64,000 bases of DNA from Adiantum capillus-veneris (taxonomy: Eukaryota; Streptophyta; Polypodiopsida; Polypodiales; Pteridaceae): positions 62,891,933 to 62,955,932 of the forward strand of contig CM043965.1 in NCBI GenBank assembly GCA_014529385.2. Direction: 5' to 3'. The position numbers and the translations under genes were made by a program. The notes under the pieces were generated by a model that ran no database searches, was not told where the DNA came from, and saw only the letters and a list, made by a program, of their open reading frames with translations. Of the stretch, positions 41,797 to 53,881 are shown piece after piece. Numbering within the stretch: the first letter of the stretch is position 1; every line of letters begins with the position of its first letter.

Positions 41797-44700
41797 CTAC
41801 TCCACATTTGATACCATATCTAAACTTTGATCCAAGTGTGGTTGATGTGCACGAGTGAGGCCTTCTTTGGTTTTTAGAGCATGCCTTTCTGGAATCTTTA
41901 TTCTAGAAAATGGTCCTTCTTTGTTGGGTCTCCTGGACCAAACAATTGTATCTACAGTTTCCCACACTTGTGGATCCTTATAGTTGACAGCCCAATAACC
42001 CTTCCAACAATTATTGTAAGCTTGAGTATCTGTCATCCCACTTTTTCTCGCGCAAGGTGCCTAATATTGAATCAAGAGATTTTTGCAGTTTGGTGATGTA
42101 GGCTCATTATCAATGTCAGATAAAGCCATTGCAAGCCACACTGGATAGATTTCTGTGTCACTCGGAACAAGCATAAGAAAGTCACCTTGGTGCACATCAG
42201 ACATAGGGTCAAACTCTTTCCTTGGCCTATCTCGTTGAGTCCCACAAAAATGATCATTCAACTCTTCAAGGCCTAGGAATCTTTATGCTCCTTATTGCAA
42301 ATTCATTGTAGTGCTTTGTAGGTGAGAATATTCTTGAGTTTTTGGCCAAAACATTTCATACAAGACTCCCTCTGATATGATTGCTTTTCCAATCTCTTCA
42401 ATTACCTTACTCCAATAATCTATCACGGGTCTATAATATTGCAGAATACTTGAACCATTCCCTAAATTTTTTCAAAATTTTATATAGTTCTTTAGCCCCA
42501 AAATGACTTCTTCGTGGGCCTTGACATACTCCGCCATTGGTACTAGAGGTGGATCTCCATGTGGTAACATTGGCTTGCCTTCTGTGTCTGTTTTCCAAAG
42601 GCAAATACTTTCACTCCAACTTGATACATCTACATGTGCCTTATATTGCATCATTGGTGTCTCATCCTGCATAAAGAACCTGAATTGAAGCGGTTTGGAA
42701 TGTCCAACAAGTATGTCTTGTCCATCACAAAGATAGCCATCACAATATTTCTTGAAATCAGGGATCTCTGTGAGAAAAAATGGAGTTGGAGATGAAGATG
42801 AGTTGTTTCCTAGCTGGATGGTTTTGAAAACACCCCTTGCAACAAGCATTGACAAATAGGCATATAAGTATCGATTTTTGTTTTCCCCTGCACAATTATC
42901 CAATTGTAGGAACAAGTTCTCTGGCAACCTGTGAAATGTTGACCCCAATTCCTCTTCTGCAATTTCTGATGGCTGCACAATGGGCTCTTTTCCATCACTC
43001 AAGTTATGGTAGTCCAAAGCATCCCTTGAGTTCAAAGCATGTAGTAGTGAAATATTGCTCCTTGGAAGTCCATTTGTTACTAGATCACCAAGAGGATGCT
43101 TATCTATCCTCTCTAGGTTATGTAAACAATTAGCAATTGAGCCAATTGTAAGATTTGGATCAGTTGGCCACAAACCATTCAAGACAAAGTGTCCGTAATG
43201 ACCTTCTCCATGTCCATGAGTGATCATGCCAATCAATGCCACCTGCAGATTATATCATGAATCCACACCCCTAGGAACAATGCGTAATCTATGAATGACA
43301 GTCTTCTTTTCATCCATCTTATCATGGATTATGCATACATATTTTTGTGGTTGAGTTTCTGAATATGTGCGTCATGCATAATATAGGCTTCTGCAACTCT
43401 TTTGTTGTGCCATGTGAACTTCTCTCTCCCTCAAGAGAAGAGCTCTCTCTTCAAGAGAAGGTTTAGCTTCTAACCTTGCCTTGATTGAGCTATAAATATT
43501 GCACTTAGAGAACTCACTCGTCTTTGTTAAAGTGACATGTGGATACTCTTTGTTCTAAATTCTACCAAAAGAAGATTGGGATATCTTCTTCTCATAGCCC
43601 ATTTGGTCAAGTGTCGTGTTGATTTCACATAAAATATCCACTTGTTTGTATGTTGATGGAATCACCAATTGAGTCTCTCTTGAGCCATCTAGCAGTGTTC
43701 TACTTCTATGTGGCATCTTCTCAGAGTTGTTTTCCACAAACTCATTTAGTAGTGCTCTTGCTAAACTAGTATGTTGAAGTCCCCTTCTCAATGTACATGT
43801 GTTCCCATGTACATATTGGCGCACACCATTTTCAAAGTTCTCCTTGTATCGATAAAATGATATCTTTGGTATTCCATGCAGCTCATACCATGCTCTACAA
43901 CAAACAATAGAGCCATTTAGCCTGAATTGGTATCGTGACTTCTCATCTTTCTGATAGCATATAGAAAGAACATCATAAACATAATTAGTGCGTGATTTTT
44001 GAGACTCTCCCCAAAATTGTTGTCGTAACCTTGTCACCATATCACGATCTGCAAACTGACAACATTTTTGTGTACAACAATCAATGCATGAGATTCTTTG
44101 AAATGATTTGTTTGAAAGGTAAAAAGTGGAAGCTGGTGCTTCTTTTGATTTTTGAGTCCTGTTCATGAAAGTGTATCGTCTCTTCCTTGACAACTGGACA
44201 ACATTAATCCCATCAAGTTTTTTTCCAACATTATCATCATTGGATACATCCTTATATGTAGCATGCATGCCATCAACAGGAACAAAGCGTTGTAATGGGC
44301 TCCCATTCAACATTGTTGTCTGCTTGCTGGGCCACTTTAGCAAAGTGATGCTACCCACTTCAACCACATCATCAATGCTTGTATTTGCTCTTTCAATACC
44401 CATACCTACACAATCATGACAAAGTTCCTGAAAATTGATATAATCATGTGGAAATACATATAAGACGGTCCCTTCATTCATGGTTTGCATCATTGTTTCA
44501 TCTTTTAAAAGGACCCTTTGATTTCTCCAAGACTCTCGAATCACTGCTTCAAATTCTGGGCTTGTCATAAGTATTGCATCTGTAACTAGAGGATCAGAAT
44601 GATCCTATTCTTCATCACCATTGTAGCTTTCGTGTGGATCAATTAAGTTCCCATTCAATATAGAAGATCACAAAAGAAGCTTTGACCATCGAATAGCACT

Positions 44701-44910
44701 CCATAATGAACCTTGGAGAGATGAAGTATCCATTGTAGGAAAGGGTAGGACCACATCCTTCAAGCATTCCTCCACTAGTATGAAGACATTTCCTTGCCCT
44801 ATCTTTGTACCACCACAAGTGGAATCTGGATCTATTCTACACACACAACCAATACCAACAATTTCATTGTTAAGTGTCATATGTACTTTCTCCCCAAATT
44901 CGAAGTCCAT
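41797..44910 (-). pseudogene. DUF7869-like transposase gene, interrupted
   Basis: Minus-strand segments in order. 44910-44668: VGIGCVCRIDPDSTCGGTKI and FILVEECLKDVVLPFP, similar to the DUF8039-type domain of plant transposon proteins. 44568-43555 (337 codons): Cys/His-containing ISCIDCCTQKCCQFADRDMV, then a substrate-like NYVYDVLSICYQ and GSIVCCRAWYELHGIPKISF. 43242-42472 (256 codons): GHYGHFVLNGLWPT and FLQLDNCAGENKNRYLYAYL, the DNC-x-ENKN signature of DUF7869. 42261-41797: GDFLMLVPSDTEIYPVWLAM and TDTQAYNNCWKGYW, a BAH-like tail. The expected GHTHxDID motif after the DNC block is missing, suggesting an internal deletion. Gaps between segments may be introns or damage. Family naming is from memory. 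Confidence 0.6.
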
Positions 44911-44989
44911 CCTGTAAGTGAAAAAGATTACATTGTTAAATCCATAGTCATAGAAAAATACTCTTCAAACAAAAAATCATGCTACAACA

Positions 44990-46230
44990 TGAAAAAGGTT
45001 TGCATAAGTTGGACAAGTGGTGAACCTTGAGACCAAATCCTCCTTGCTATATTAATGGAAGCAAGGTTGGAAATATGGTGAGTCTTGAAACCAAAGCCTC
45101 CTTGCTATATTAGAGCATAGGTTGGACAAGTGGTGAACCTAGTTGTAATACCCACGGCCACCTATCAACTACTATAGGACTATGCTTTCCAATGTCCAAG
45201 TATCCCTTGAGTCTTGCAAGGTTGAACACATGGTGGATCTTGAAACTAAAATCCCCTTTCTATATTAGAGCATAGCTTGGACAAGCGGTGGACCTAGTTA
45301 TAATGCCCAATATCCAAGGTGAAATACCTTAGGATCTTGCTACCTTGCTTGCCAATGTTTACGTAGCCTCTCCTTTCTTTAATGGAAGCAAGGTTGGACA
45401 AGTGGTGGACCTTGAAACCAAAGCCTCTTTGCTATATTAAAGCATAGGTTGGACCTAGTTGTAATACCCACTACCACCTATCAACTACTATAGGACTATG
45501 CTTTCCAATGTCTAAGTATCCCTTGAGTCTTGCAAGGTTGAACACGTGGTGGATTCTTGAAACCAAAATCCCCTTTCTATATCAGAGCATAGCTTGGACA
45601 AGTGGTGGACCTAGTTATAATGCCCCTCCTTTCTTTAATGGAAGCAAAGTTAGAAAAGTGGTGAATCTTGAAACCCAAGCCCTTTGGCTATATTAGAGGA
45701 TAGCTTGGACAAGTAGTGGGCTTAGTTGTAGTATTCAATGTCCAAGGTCCAAGGTGAACTATGTAAAGACCTTACTTCCAAAAACAAAGTCGTACAAGTG
45801 GTTCTCCTTGAAACCAAAACCTCCTTAGTGTATTAGAACATAGCTTGGACAAGTGGTGGACCTAGTTGTAATGGTGAATGTCCAAAGCAAACTATTATAG
45901 GACCTTGCTTCCCAAATCAAGTTTGGACAAGTGGTGGATCTTGAAACCAAAACCCCCTTGCTCTATTAGAGCATAAAACTTAGACAAGTGATAGACCTAG
46001 CTATCATGGAAAATGTTCAATGTGAACTGCTACAGGACCTTGTTATTAAATGTTTAAGTAGAGCTAGCTTCTTTAATGGAATCAAGGTTGGGAAAGTGGT
46101 GTATCTTGAAACCAAAATCCCTTTAATGTATTAGAGCATAGCTTGGACAAGTGAGGGACCTAGTTTTAATGTGTGATGTCCAAGGAAAGTATTGCATGAC
46201 CTTGCTTTCCAATATTTGAATTGGTCAAGC
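44990..46230. repeat. Long-period tandem repeat array beside the transposase gene
   Basis: At least eight imperfect copies of a unit of very roughly 110-190 bp, recognised by TTGGACAAGTGGTGGACCTA, CTTGAAACCAAAACCCCCTT, CTATATTAGAGCATAGCTT and CTATAGGACCTTGCTTTCCAA in rotating order (for example near 45013, 45123, 45278, 45392, 45593, 45703, 45847 and 45930). It lies upstream of the minus-strand transposase start, where subterminal repeats of cut-and-paste elements are found. It could also be an independent satellite. Confidence 0.75.
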
Positions 46231-46658
46231 GGTTAAAACTAAGTATAAAACTATATGTGTTGACCACTTGGCTAAATCTAGAACCATAAGTCCAAACCTT
46301 TGGCAACTGAAATATAGTATGAGACATAATTTAGAAGTGCTTTAGTAAATTAGTAGTCTAGTTATTATGTTAAATATTTATATTATATTTACGTATATGC
46401 TAAATATAAATTTATGTTCAAAATTTCACTAAGAAGAATGTTCCCATTTAGCACTCCAGATGCGGGGTCTTAGGGCAATGCCACAATGGGGTGCATCCGA
46501 CGAGGCAGCTCTTCCACGTGAGGTTTGGAGGTAGCGCTCTTGATGGGGATGTGGAATATAGCGCTCTCGATGGCGGGGCTTGGGAGGCTGATTTTGGGAT
46601 ATTGTTCCAGGCGGGGTCCGGGGTAGTGCCCCGGGCGACTTGTAGCTTACGTGGCATT
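46231..46658. other. No gene seen; includes a GC-rich block
   Basis: 46231-46440 is AT-rich. From about 46440 the sequence turns GC-rich, with two TAGCGCTCT-GATGG phrases (about 46532 and 46559) and the hairpin-forming CCGGGGTAGTGCCCCGG near 46618. The sharp change and its abutment on a broken RT at about 46785 suggest the end of another element, family unknown. Confidence 0.4.
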
Positions 46659-47331
46659 CTAATAAACCCTATCAAGATTAGGCACAGAGAGAGCGCATGA
46701 GCAACGCACACAGAGAAAGCAGACGAGCAGCAAACACAGAGAAAGCGTACGCAGATCGCACACAGTTGGAGTATACGCGCACGCCTCATCATAATCATTG
46801 ATATGGTTTTCCACATACTTGCGGCACCCCCTCGAGTCCAGAGCCACATCCATATCGCTTACATCACATCCTTTGATTGGCACATCATTAAGGAAAGGTA
46901 TTGTAGTTTGCCGTATGAAGTCACGTAGGACTTTGTTCATACCATTCATCATATGTGCAACTGAATTAGTTGCCCCCTGAGGTAAGGTGCACATCCTTAG
47001 CAAACCCAAGGGTGTTCTCATGGTAGTGAGGTCCCTGCTTTCCATTGCTAGTTGGAACTGATCATACCCTGAGTACAAATCTCCCATAGAATATATTGCC
47101 CTTCTTGCAAATGCTTTCGACAACTGGCCCTATACCCACATTTCTGATTGTCACCTTATTTACAGGTTGCATATCCTGAATAAAGCGTAAAGAAACATTT
47201 TTCTTTGGAACTGTGAACCATCTGTTTGAATATGGAGCACAAGAAGGATCCAAAATACCCATCTTGATATTTTCATTAAGCAACTCAATGAGTTTTGGCA
47301 AATGAGCCTTTGGAACAGGAATAGGCCTCAA
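46659..47331 (-). pseudogene. Gypsy-type reverse transcriptase fragment (element 2), truncated
   Basis: The minus-strand frame 47331-47062 carries RT N-terminal motifs (MRPIPVPKAHLPKLIELLNE, GILDPSCAPYSNRWFTVPKK, LRFIQDMQPVN). Frame 47123-46659 continues with DLYSGYDQFQLAM, RTPLGLLRMCTLPQGATNS and IPFLNDVPIKG. The catalytic pair reads ND where the family has DD, so it is inactive by that change alone. After CRKYVENHI the sequence runs into unrelated GC-rich DNA near 46785. RNase H and integrase are absent. Confidence 0.8.
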
Positions 47332-47334
47332 GTT

Positions 47335-49440
47335 TCAAGGTATATGAGGGATAGTGAAAATCACCATAGGAGCAACAATGGATGGATCAACACACCCTTT
47401 CTCATAAGGCTCAAATGCAAAAGCTTTTCCATGTTTGGCAAGCATGTCTTCAAATAATGCCACTGGTTTCACTTTCTTTGCCACGGACTTATACTTAGTC
47501 TCCACTCGTACATCAACATCTTGAGCATTTTTTAAATCCTCAGTGATTTTGTACATTTCTATTGAGCCTACTTTCATGACCTCACTTCCCATACGCAAAT
47601 TGCAATCCACTAAAGACTTCAAATCTTGCATAGTATCCACAAATGAACACTCATCAAACACACTTGTAATGCATTCATCATCTTCTAGCAAACCATTCAT
47701 CTTCAAACCTCTTTGTACACTATTTACATGTTGCCGTTCACGCCACTCTAAGTCTTCATACTTTGTAAAAGCAATAGATCCATAGTCTGATAATCCTACA
47801 AAACCTGTAGAAAATTTTTCCTTTGCATATACATTCTACAAGAACCTTTCTCTTCTTGTACCACTGCAATCCCGCTCTACAATGGTACATGGCCAAAACC
47901 CCTCATATCCCTGTAGTCCTTGGATTCTTTGTTCGTCTTTGGCAAGGGTTGCTCTCTAAGACTTTCACGATTCCTTTCATGGTCCACACAAACAGTAAGG
48001 AACTCTATTGCACGCTTCCCATCCCTGCTCCTAATCCTTGCATAAGTTGACCCATCATCCATCACCTTGGTTTCCATGCGAGTAGCAGTAATGTATGGTT
48101 GCCTAAGGATAAGAGGGTATGTAGACATCTCCTGCACAAAGAAAAGTTAGTCATCTTTCATATCCCCTATAGTCACCTTAACATTTGGACAAGCTCCGTC
48201 CAGCTCCCCTGATGAGTTGTTTGCTGCACGAATCATCCATCCATGATTTATATCAATTGGACATTTTCCTTTTTGATAAAGACTCTTTGACATGAGGTTA
48301 ATTTTTGACCCATGATCTATCAGCGCAATGTATGGCTCTTATAAGTCTCCCACTTTTACCAGGGTCTCAGCAGTTGCTCTTGCCCAGTGACTCTTCAAGT
48401 AGTAACTCTTGTGAGTGGTTTCAACTTCATCTTCATCATCCAAGAAGCGAACGTGTTTTACTCCTCCCCTAAACTTGTAGCATCCAACAACAGTTTCTTC
48501 ACCTTGCTCACCATAGACTCGTACACCCTCTACATTTAAAGTCTCTTCTTCACCTTGTACATGGATAGATTCAGTAAGACACTGCCACTTCCTCTTGATG
48601 ATATCAATTATCTGTTCATGGAACTCCCTCTTTGCTATTCCAAGGACTTCACCCAAGGTAAATTCCACCTTGCCGTTCAAAATCCTCTCTTCCAAAACCT
48701 TTTTGAAATCTGTCGCTGCCTCTATGTCGTATTGGAGCTTGTAGGCCGGGACCCTTTGCGTTAGCTCTCTTTGCTTCTTTCTTTTTTTCTTTAGAGGCTT
48801 CCTGCATAGGCACTTCGGAGACAGGCATCTGTTTGCAGGGAAGGAGATCTAGGAGGCAGTGTATCATTTCTACCTCCACTCCTCGTGGCCCGCTTTGAAG
48901 GCCCTTCATCCCCATTCTTGCGCCTACGTTTCTCTTCAACAATGGTCTCATTATCTTGACATTTGTCAATGTACGTATGCGCTGACAAAGAATCTACAGG
49001 GTCGTTCCAACCTGTTTCTAGCCGAATGCAGTCTCCAGCTTCATGTAAAACCTCTGTAGTCATTTTACCCTTCATAGCAGACTCTATAGCGCATGGCCAT
49101 AGCTCTTCAATACCATTTAATTCCTCTTCTCCAACCTTGACTGGTCCCTTTTTCTTAATAGGATCCACCTTCAACCCATAGGCGGATGCCTCAACCATTG
49201 AGATGGCATGGCTAGTAGCCATGTCTTCAACTAGTTTCTTCATCCCGCCTTTTTCAAAGTTTGTCCCCAAGAGCTTACCTGTTTCACGTAAGTGGATTTT
49301 GCCATCTTTAAAGAAAACAAGCTCCTTTGTCAAAGCGTCTTTAAAACTTTTACAATCCCTCCTTCCATGGTCAGTACTATCGCACCATATGCATCTATTT
49401 ACAAAGCCTTCTCTGTTTTGAGGTCTTTGCCCTGTAGATT
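47335..49440 (-). pseudogene. Gypsy element 2: protease region and zinc knuckle, broken
   Basis: The zinc knuckle CIWCDSTDHGRRDC lies at about 49389-49348 on the minus strand. Next come the basic linker frame 49333-48791 (LVFFKDGKIHLRETGKLLGT) and 48695-48339 (EFTLGEVLGIAKREFHEQII). The aspartic protease region follows at about 48330-48150, where the DxG surroundings (IALIDHGSKINLMS-like) are broken by a stop. Then 48137-47877 (YPLILRQPYITATRM) and 47706-47335 (KHGKAFAFEPYEKGCVDPSI) lead into RT. The pieces are in the normal gag-protease-RT order of one Ty3/Gypsy lineage, with at least four interruptions. Confidence 0.7.
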
Positions 49441-49441
49441 G

Positions 49442-50339
49442 TCATGATGGTTGTCTCTTTTCTTCTAGAATTGTAAGTTTTAACTTGAGCTCTTGCATTT
49501 CCTTGACAATATCATCTAGAATGGACTTGTCACTCTTTGGAACCACAATAATAGGCTTTATAGGACTCTCGGAAACACTTGGGACTTGAGTAGGGTTGAC
49601 TATCATTCTGTCTCTTCGTCGTTGTCGCTTAGTTAGGAGAGAAATGGCGTCGTTAACTTCATTCCAATTAGTCTTTAAGCCTTGTTCTGTGTCCTTATCC
49701 TCAAGTAGTAGCTCTAACTTCTTTTGAATCTCTTTACTTGTGGCCTGCAAAAAGAGCTCTGTCTTCTCCGAGTTTAGTGTAGCCTTTTCAGTCCTTGACA
49801 ATTGATCGTATCGACGTTCAAATTCCCTTAGCAGTTTCGTAGGTGAAAGACCCTCTTTTGGCCTAACTACCCACTCTAAAACAAAATCCTCTTTGTCACC
49901 CTTTCGGAGTCTTCCATGAAATACTCTTCTTTTAAGGCTAACTTTGAATGCTTCCCAAGTTTCCCCATGCTCATTTCTTATTCCCCTTACATGCTCTCTG
50001 ATCTCGAAAACCACAGCAAGTTCAAAACTTTGCACCATCTCTGCTTCGGGCACTCGATGAAGCTCCATATAATTTACATATCCTTTGTTACATATTTACC
50101 TTTAAATTGTTCCATTTTCTTCACCACAGATTGAAGCGCTTTGGTTGAGGAAAGCTCCCTCCTTTCCACAGCTTGCTGCTGCTACATAAACACTGCAAAG
50201 GCTTGAAACATTTGCATTGTGACTGAATCAAATCGAACCCCCTGTTGCTCTTGTTGCTCTTAGCTTCAAATATTTGTTTTGAGACCTTCAATGAAGCTTT
50301 TGAACCCTCACGTAGCCTACTTCGCGTCGGGTTCACCAA
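49442..50339 (-). pseudogene. Gypsy element 2: gag region
   Basis: Minus-strand frame 50068-49442 (208 codons): VFEIREHVRGIRNEHGETWE, RRVFHGRLRKGDKEDFVLEW and EFERRYDQLSRTEKATLNSE, a gag-like helical region ending in a coiled coil (DDIVKEMQELKLKLTILEEK). The upstream frame 50339-50121 starts MVNPTRSRLREGSKA and ends near 50121. The two belong to one gag with an interruption near 50100. Identification rests on position before the knuckle and protease. Confidence 0.6.
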
Positions 50340-50902
50340 AAATGTGCCAAGAAGTGCGTATTGCGACTAGGAAAGCGTCGGGCCTCTGACTGTGAGGATT
50401 CAAAGCGAATTCAAGCAAGGCATAGATGATTTGAAGACAAAAACACAGTAGAAAAGAACAAAACTCCATCCATGAAAGCTCCACTTTGAAATTGAACTAA
50501 GATCAACTCAAAATTCTTGTGTGTGTGAAGATTAGGTGTAGCCTTGCTCCCAATTGCACAGATGCAGTGCTCATTAGACTTGTTAAAAACCCTAAATATA
50601 CGCTTTGATTATTCATCATGACCATTTCATGGAAGCTTCTATACTTAATTGGAGAAGCCCAAGTAGTTATTTGAGGAGGGGAAACCCTAATTGGAGGCCT
50701 CACAGCCTCAACCATGTAGTGGAAGCAGCACGGGACTGCACTAGCACCCTATAAAGGAATGGCTATATCTCCTTGCTCATGTGCCCAAATGAGCTCATTC
50801 TTGGCTCTAAAATTTCCCACATAACTTAGGAAATGATGGCACTGTCGTTGATGTGGCATTTTGAGCTATTTTTAGGCTTTTTTTACCATTTTTAGCTCAA
50901 AA
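50340..50902. other. No gene seen; possible 5' LTR of Gypsy element 2 (minus strand)
   Basis: Lies directly upstream of the minus-strand gag. It has a minus-strand TATA-like CCTTTATAGGGTGC near 50745 and, at about 50322-50338 on the minus strand, TTGGTGAACCCGACGCG, which could be the primer site or the first gag codons. No matching 3' copy is present, so the LTR call cannot be confirmed. Confidence 0.35.
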
Positions 50903-51351
50903 ATGTCCCTTTTTTCCCTAAAAGGCCCAAACGAGCTGGGGGAAAATCCCATTGGGCAACTTATTTCTGCAGTTGAAGTCATTTCAGGCAAATCCCTTGT
51001 GCAAACTCTTCTTGATGCCTTGCCATATTCTTACATGATCTCAATTTCGGTGATGAAATTGTTGCATATGGCATTTTATGTCGTGGGCTATATAAGCTCA
51101 CTGTGTATGACAAGTACGGGAAGAATTTTGCAAATGCAGTTGTGGATTCAAAGGCTATTTCAGATGCAAAACTTTGGCATGCACGTTTTGGTCATCTGAA
51201 TTTTTCCAGTTTGCTGTGTTTGCAAAAATCTGATATGGTTGCTTCTTTTCCGCCTCTTGAAGCACCTGTCAAACACGTTTGTGAAGGTTGTATTTTGGGT
51301 AAGATGCAGCGTTTGAAGTTTCCAAAGGATGGTTCAGTTAGGCTCATTTAG
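50903..51351 (+). pseudogene. Copia-type gag/pre-integrase fragment
   Basis: First part: ISGKSLVQTLLDALPYSYM, gag-like (UBN2 type). It runs by deletion into RGLYKLTVYDKYGK and then KLWHARFGHLNFSSLL...CEGCILGKMQRLKF, the gag pre-integrase zinc domain (H-x5-H and C-x2-C) at about 51172-51315. A TAG follows at 51349-51351. Integrase, RT and RNase H are absent. A short, internally deleted fragment. Confidence 0.72.
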
Positions 51352-52204
51352 GACGGACGTCAGCACAGCGAGAACTCACCTAACAAGTAATGTCAGCTAA
51401 GGACGAAGCTCGACCCGCAGGCGCGTGGAAGCAAGCATAAGGTGTCAACCTACACTCGACCAACTCTTAACTAATTCCTATAGAGGTCTCTACCAATTGT
51501 CTAAGTCACAGCCTTCAAGAGTACAAAAGAGGAAAATTCCTACAACACTTGCTAGAGCCGAACACCCATCAAACACTTTTGAAACACCATAGAACTTGAA
51601 GGAGACCCTACTAATACCTGTAGGCCGCTCTCCCTAAGGTCTATGAACCAAAATTACGACCCAAAACACCCGGTGCAGAAACACGTAGGATGTCTAGCCG
51701 AAATCTGCAGGTCTTCGTTTCCGAAACTGAAGTGCCTAATGTGTAGTTCTACTCAATGCGAACGCGTGGATATGCTGCAATGCGAAATCAGATAGCGTAT
51801 GCTCACCCAAATAGCCGATGAAGCTCGTAGAAGGAGTTCTCAAAGCTGGACCGTACGCGCGCAATGTTGGTATCGGCGCGTAGCTCTAGTCGGGGGCAAC
51901 ACGCTGCACTTTTCCGCACTCGAGTCCGACCACCGTAGCACACGTAGCGTCAAGACGAAGCTCACACTCTCTCTCTCTCTCTCGTACACAGTACGCTCAC
52001 TTACAGACTTCAAACTTCTTTTTAAAAATGACAAAAGGTCCCTCATTAAGGTCAAAAAGTGGTATATATACCTTACAACTTCTCAAACCCTAAAGTTCCA
52101 AAATCAACCATCTATTCAATCTAACTATCAAAACTGGAATACAATCTGAAAACTTCTGTAAGTCCCAATATTTACAAGGTGAAAAATCGGGTTTTCCTCA
52201 ATGA
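51352..52204. other. No gene seen; possible LTR or leader of a minus-strand element
   Basis: GC-richer in the middle than its neighbours, with a short (CT)8 run at 51968-51983 and a minus-strand TATA-like GGTATATATACC at 52060-52071. Frames across it have no recognisable domain. The composition and TATA suggest an LTR or leader read on the minus strand; no partner copy is present. Confidence 0.35.
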
Positions 52205-52630
52205 ATGAATAATTACAAAAATAATAGTCCGCCGAGTAGTTAAATGCCGTGGGGTGTGTCCAGCTTCTAACACTGTAGATAGAGGAGAACTGGATGTTGA
52301 TGAGGTCAGGGACTTTTTTGCTTGTCTTGGTATTAAGTTATCTCTCCCTACTGCATATAACCCTAAGTAAATGGTAAAAGTGAAAGAGGGCATCCTCCCA
52401 TTATTAAATCATTGGCTAAAGCATGCAAAGGAAGTGTTGGTGATTGGCCTCGATTGCTACCATATGCTTTATGGGCTTACTGAACCACACACAGTTGAGT
52501 TATAGGGTTCATGCCATCAAAGTTGATGTATGGTCAAAAACCTATTATGCCAATTGAGGAAACAATAGCTACATGGAGTATATTGCCTTGGAATATAGAG
52601 ATACCTACTTATTTAGCACCTCCTAATTTA
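52205..52630 (+). pseudogene. Gypsy integrase core fragment (element 3)
   Basis: The plus strand reads GELDVDEVRDFFACLGIKLS then PTAYNPK, a stop, then (in changing frames) RGHPPIIKSLAKAC, GDWPRLLPYALWAY and a terminal WSILPW-like motif. This is the second catalytic half of a Ty3/Gypsy integrase, with the Asp region, the E of the S/NER motif and the downstream LPYALWA. Several stops and frameshifts. It is a different lineage from the chromovirus at 13155. Confidence 0.65.
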
Positions 52631-53538
52631 GAATAAAATTTGGTAAAAATAAAACTCGTCCTTTGGGCTTTAAAACTTCAACCTCCTATGTAAAACCTTA
52701 GCATAATTCTTTGGATGTGCCACCAAGCTGCTCTCAAAACCTACTAAATTTAGACATTTTGTGGTAAGTTAGAATTTCACCCTAAGGCTTCTCAGATTTC
52801 ATACTTGAATTCTAAGGAGTTATTCTAATGACTTAGCTTAGCATATTCACTTTCTATTTTTACATTCCTATAATTTTTCTCGGTCAACTCCTTTGTTCTG
52901 TACCTTTGATCAAGGCTCCCCGAGATACATTTATCCTTCCTTGAACTATACCTATGACTAAGATAACTAGTTGGCAATTACTCTTGCTCTTTTATGGACT
53001 TCCCTCTTTTGGTCCCAAGCATTGAATGGTTGGTCCATTAGCACTTAATTAATTTCACTTGTTCTCTTTTTATTTTCCTTGGACATAAGTGGCCAATTTA
53101 AGTTGGAAAATAATTTTAGAAGGTTAGAAGTTTATATTCATAACATTACCTCTCTCTTGAAATCATAGTCATCCTCGACTATGGGGTGGAAAAATAAAGT
53201 CATAGTTAGTCATGTTGCTTTGGGTAGAGGATCCCTTTTTACCCGTCGACATTCTTCCATAGTGGTGACTAACTCCACTTGGTGCTTGGAAGACTTAGCT
53301 GTCACAAGGATGTCTTTACTTAACCCTGATCATCTTCCATAGTAGATTGGCAAGGTCTACTAAATGCTTGAGAGACTGAGATCTTGCAAGCTTGGTTCAT
53401 GGTATGCATACATTTACAATGTATGAACATTTAAAAGACCTCTTAGAGGCAAAACAAGACAAAATTCTTTATAAAATAAACTTTTTTCATAATTGATTCT
53501 TACCTTTAATAGGGCTCATTGTAAGTATTTACAAGGTT
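52631..53538. other. No gene seen
   Basis: AT-rich sequence without open frames or motifs that I can assign. Confidence 0.5.
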
Positions 53539-53705
53539 TACATTATCCTTTAGCTGGATGTCTTGCATCCACCTTGCATAAGATTCCAAGGGAGATCTGG
53601 AACAATGAATATCACCACGGGAGCCACAACACTAGGATCCACATAGCCGATCTCACTTGGTTGGAAAGCAAAAGCCTTTCCATGCTTCTTGAAACGTGGA
53701 CAAGT
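53539..53705 (-). pseudogene. Small relic of Gypsy element 2 family
   Basis: On the minus strand it reads KKHGKAFAFQPSEIGYVDPS...VIFIVPDLP, the counterpart of KHGKAFAFEPYEKGCVDPSI...VIFTIPHIP at about 47450-47340. It covers only the protease-RT linker. Confidence 0.7.
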
Positions 53706-53745
53706 TATAATCTATACTATAGATAATAGGGAGAGGTATTCCTAT

Positions 53746-53747
<2 letters not shown>

Positions 53748-53781
<34 letters not shown>
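53748..53781. repeat. (GA)17 microsatellite
   Basis: A pure AG/GA run. It sits about 100 bp left of the fold-back repeat. Confidence 0.96.
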
Positions 53782-53785
<4 letters not shown>

Positions 53786-53881
53786 CATAAAGGGGGAGGG
53801 ATTCCTGTGTAGAGAGATTCCTGTGAAGTTCTTGTGAATTTGTCTCCCGTGTGCATTCTACGTATCTTGTAAAAGGATGAA

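Noticed and set aside
45000-46230. CRISPR-like array
   Set aside because: Units are long, imperfect and without constant repeat/unique spacer structure, and the DNA is plant nuclear.
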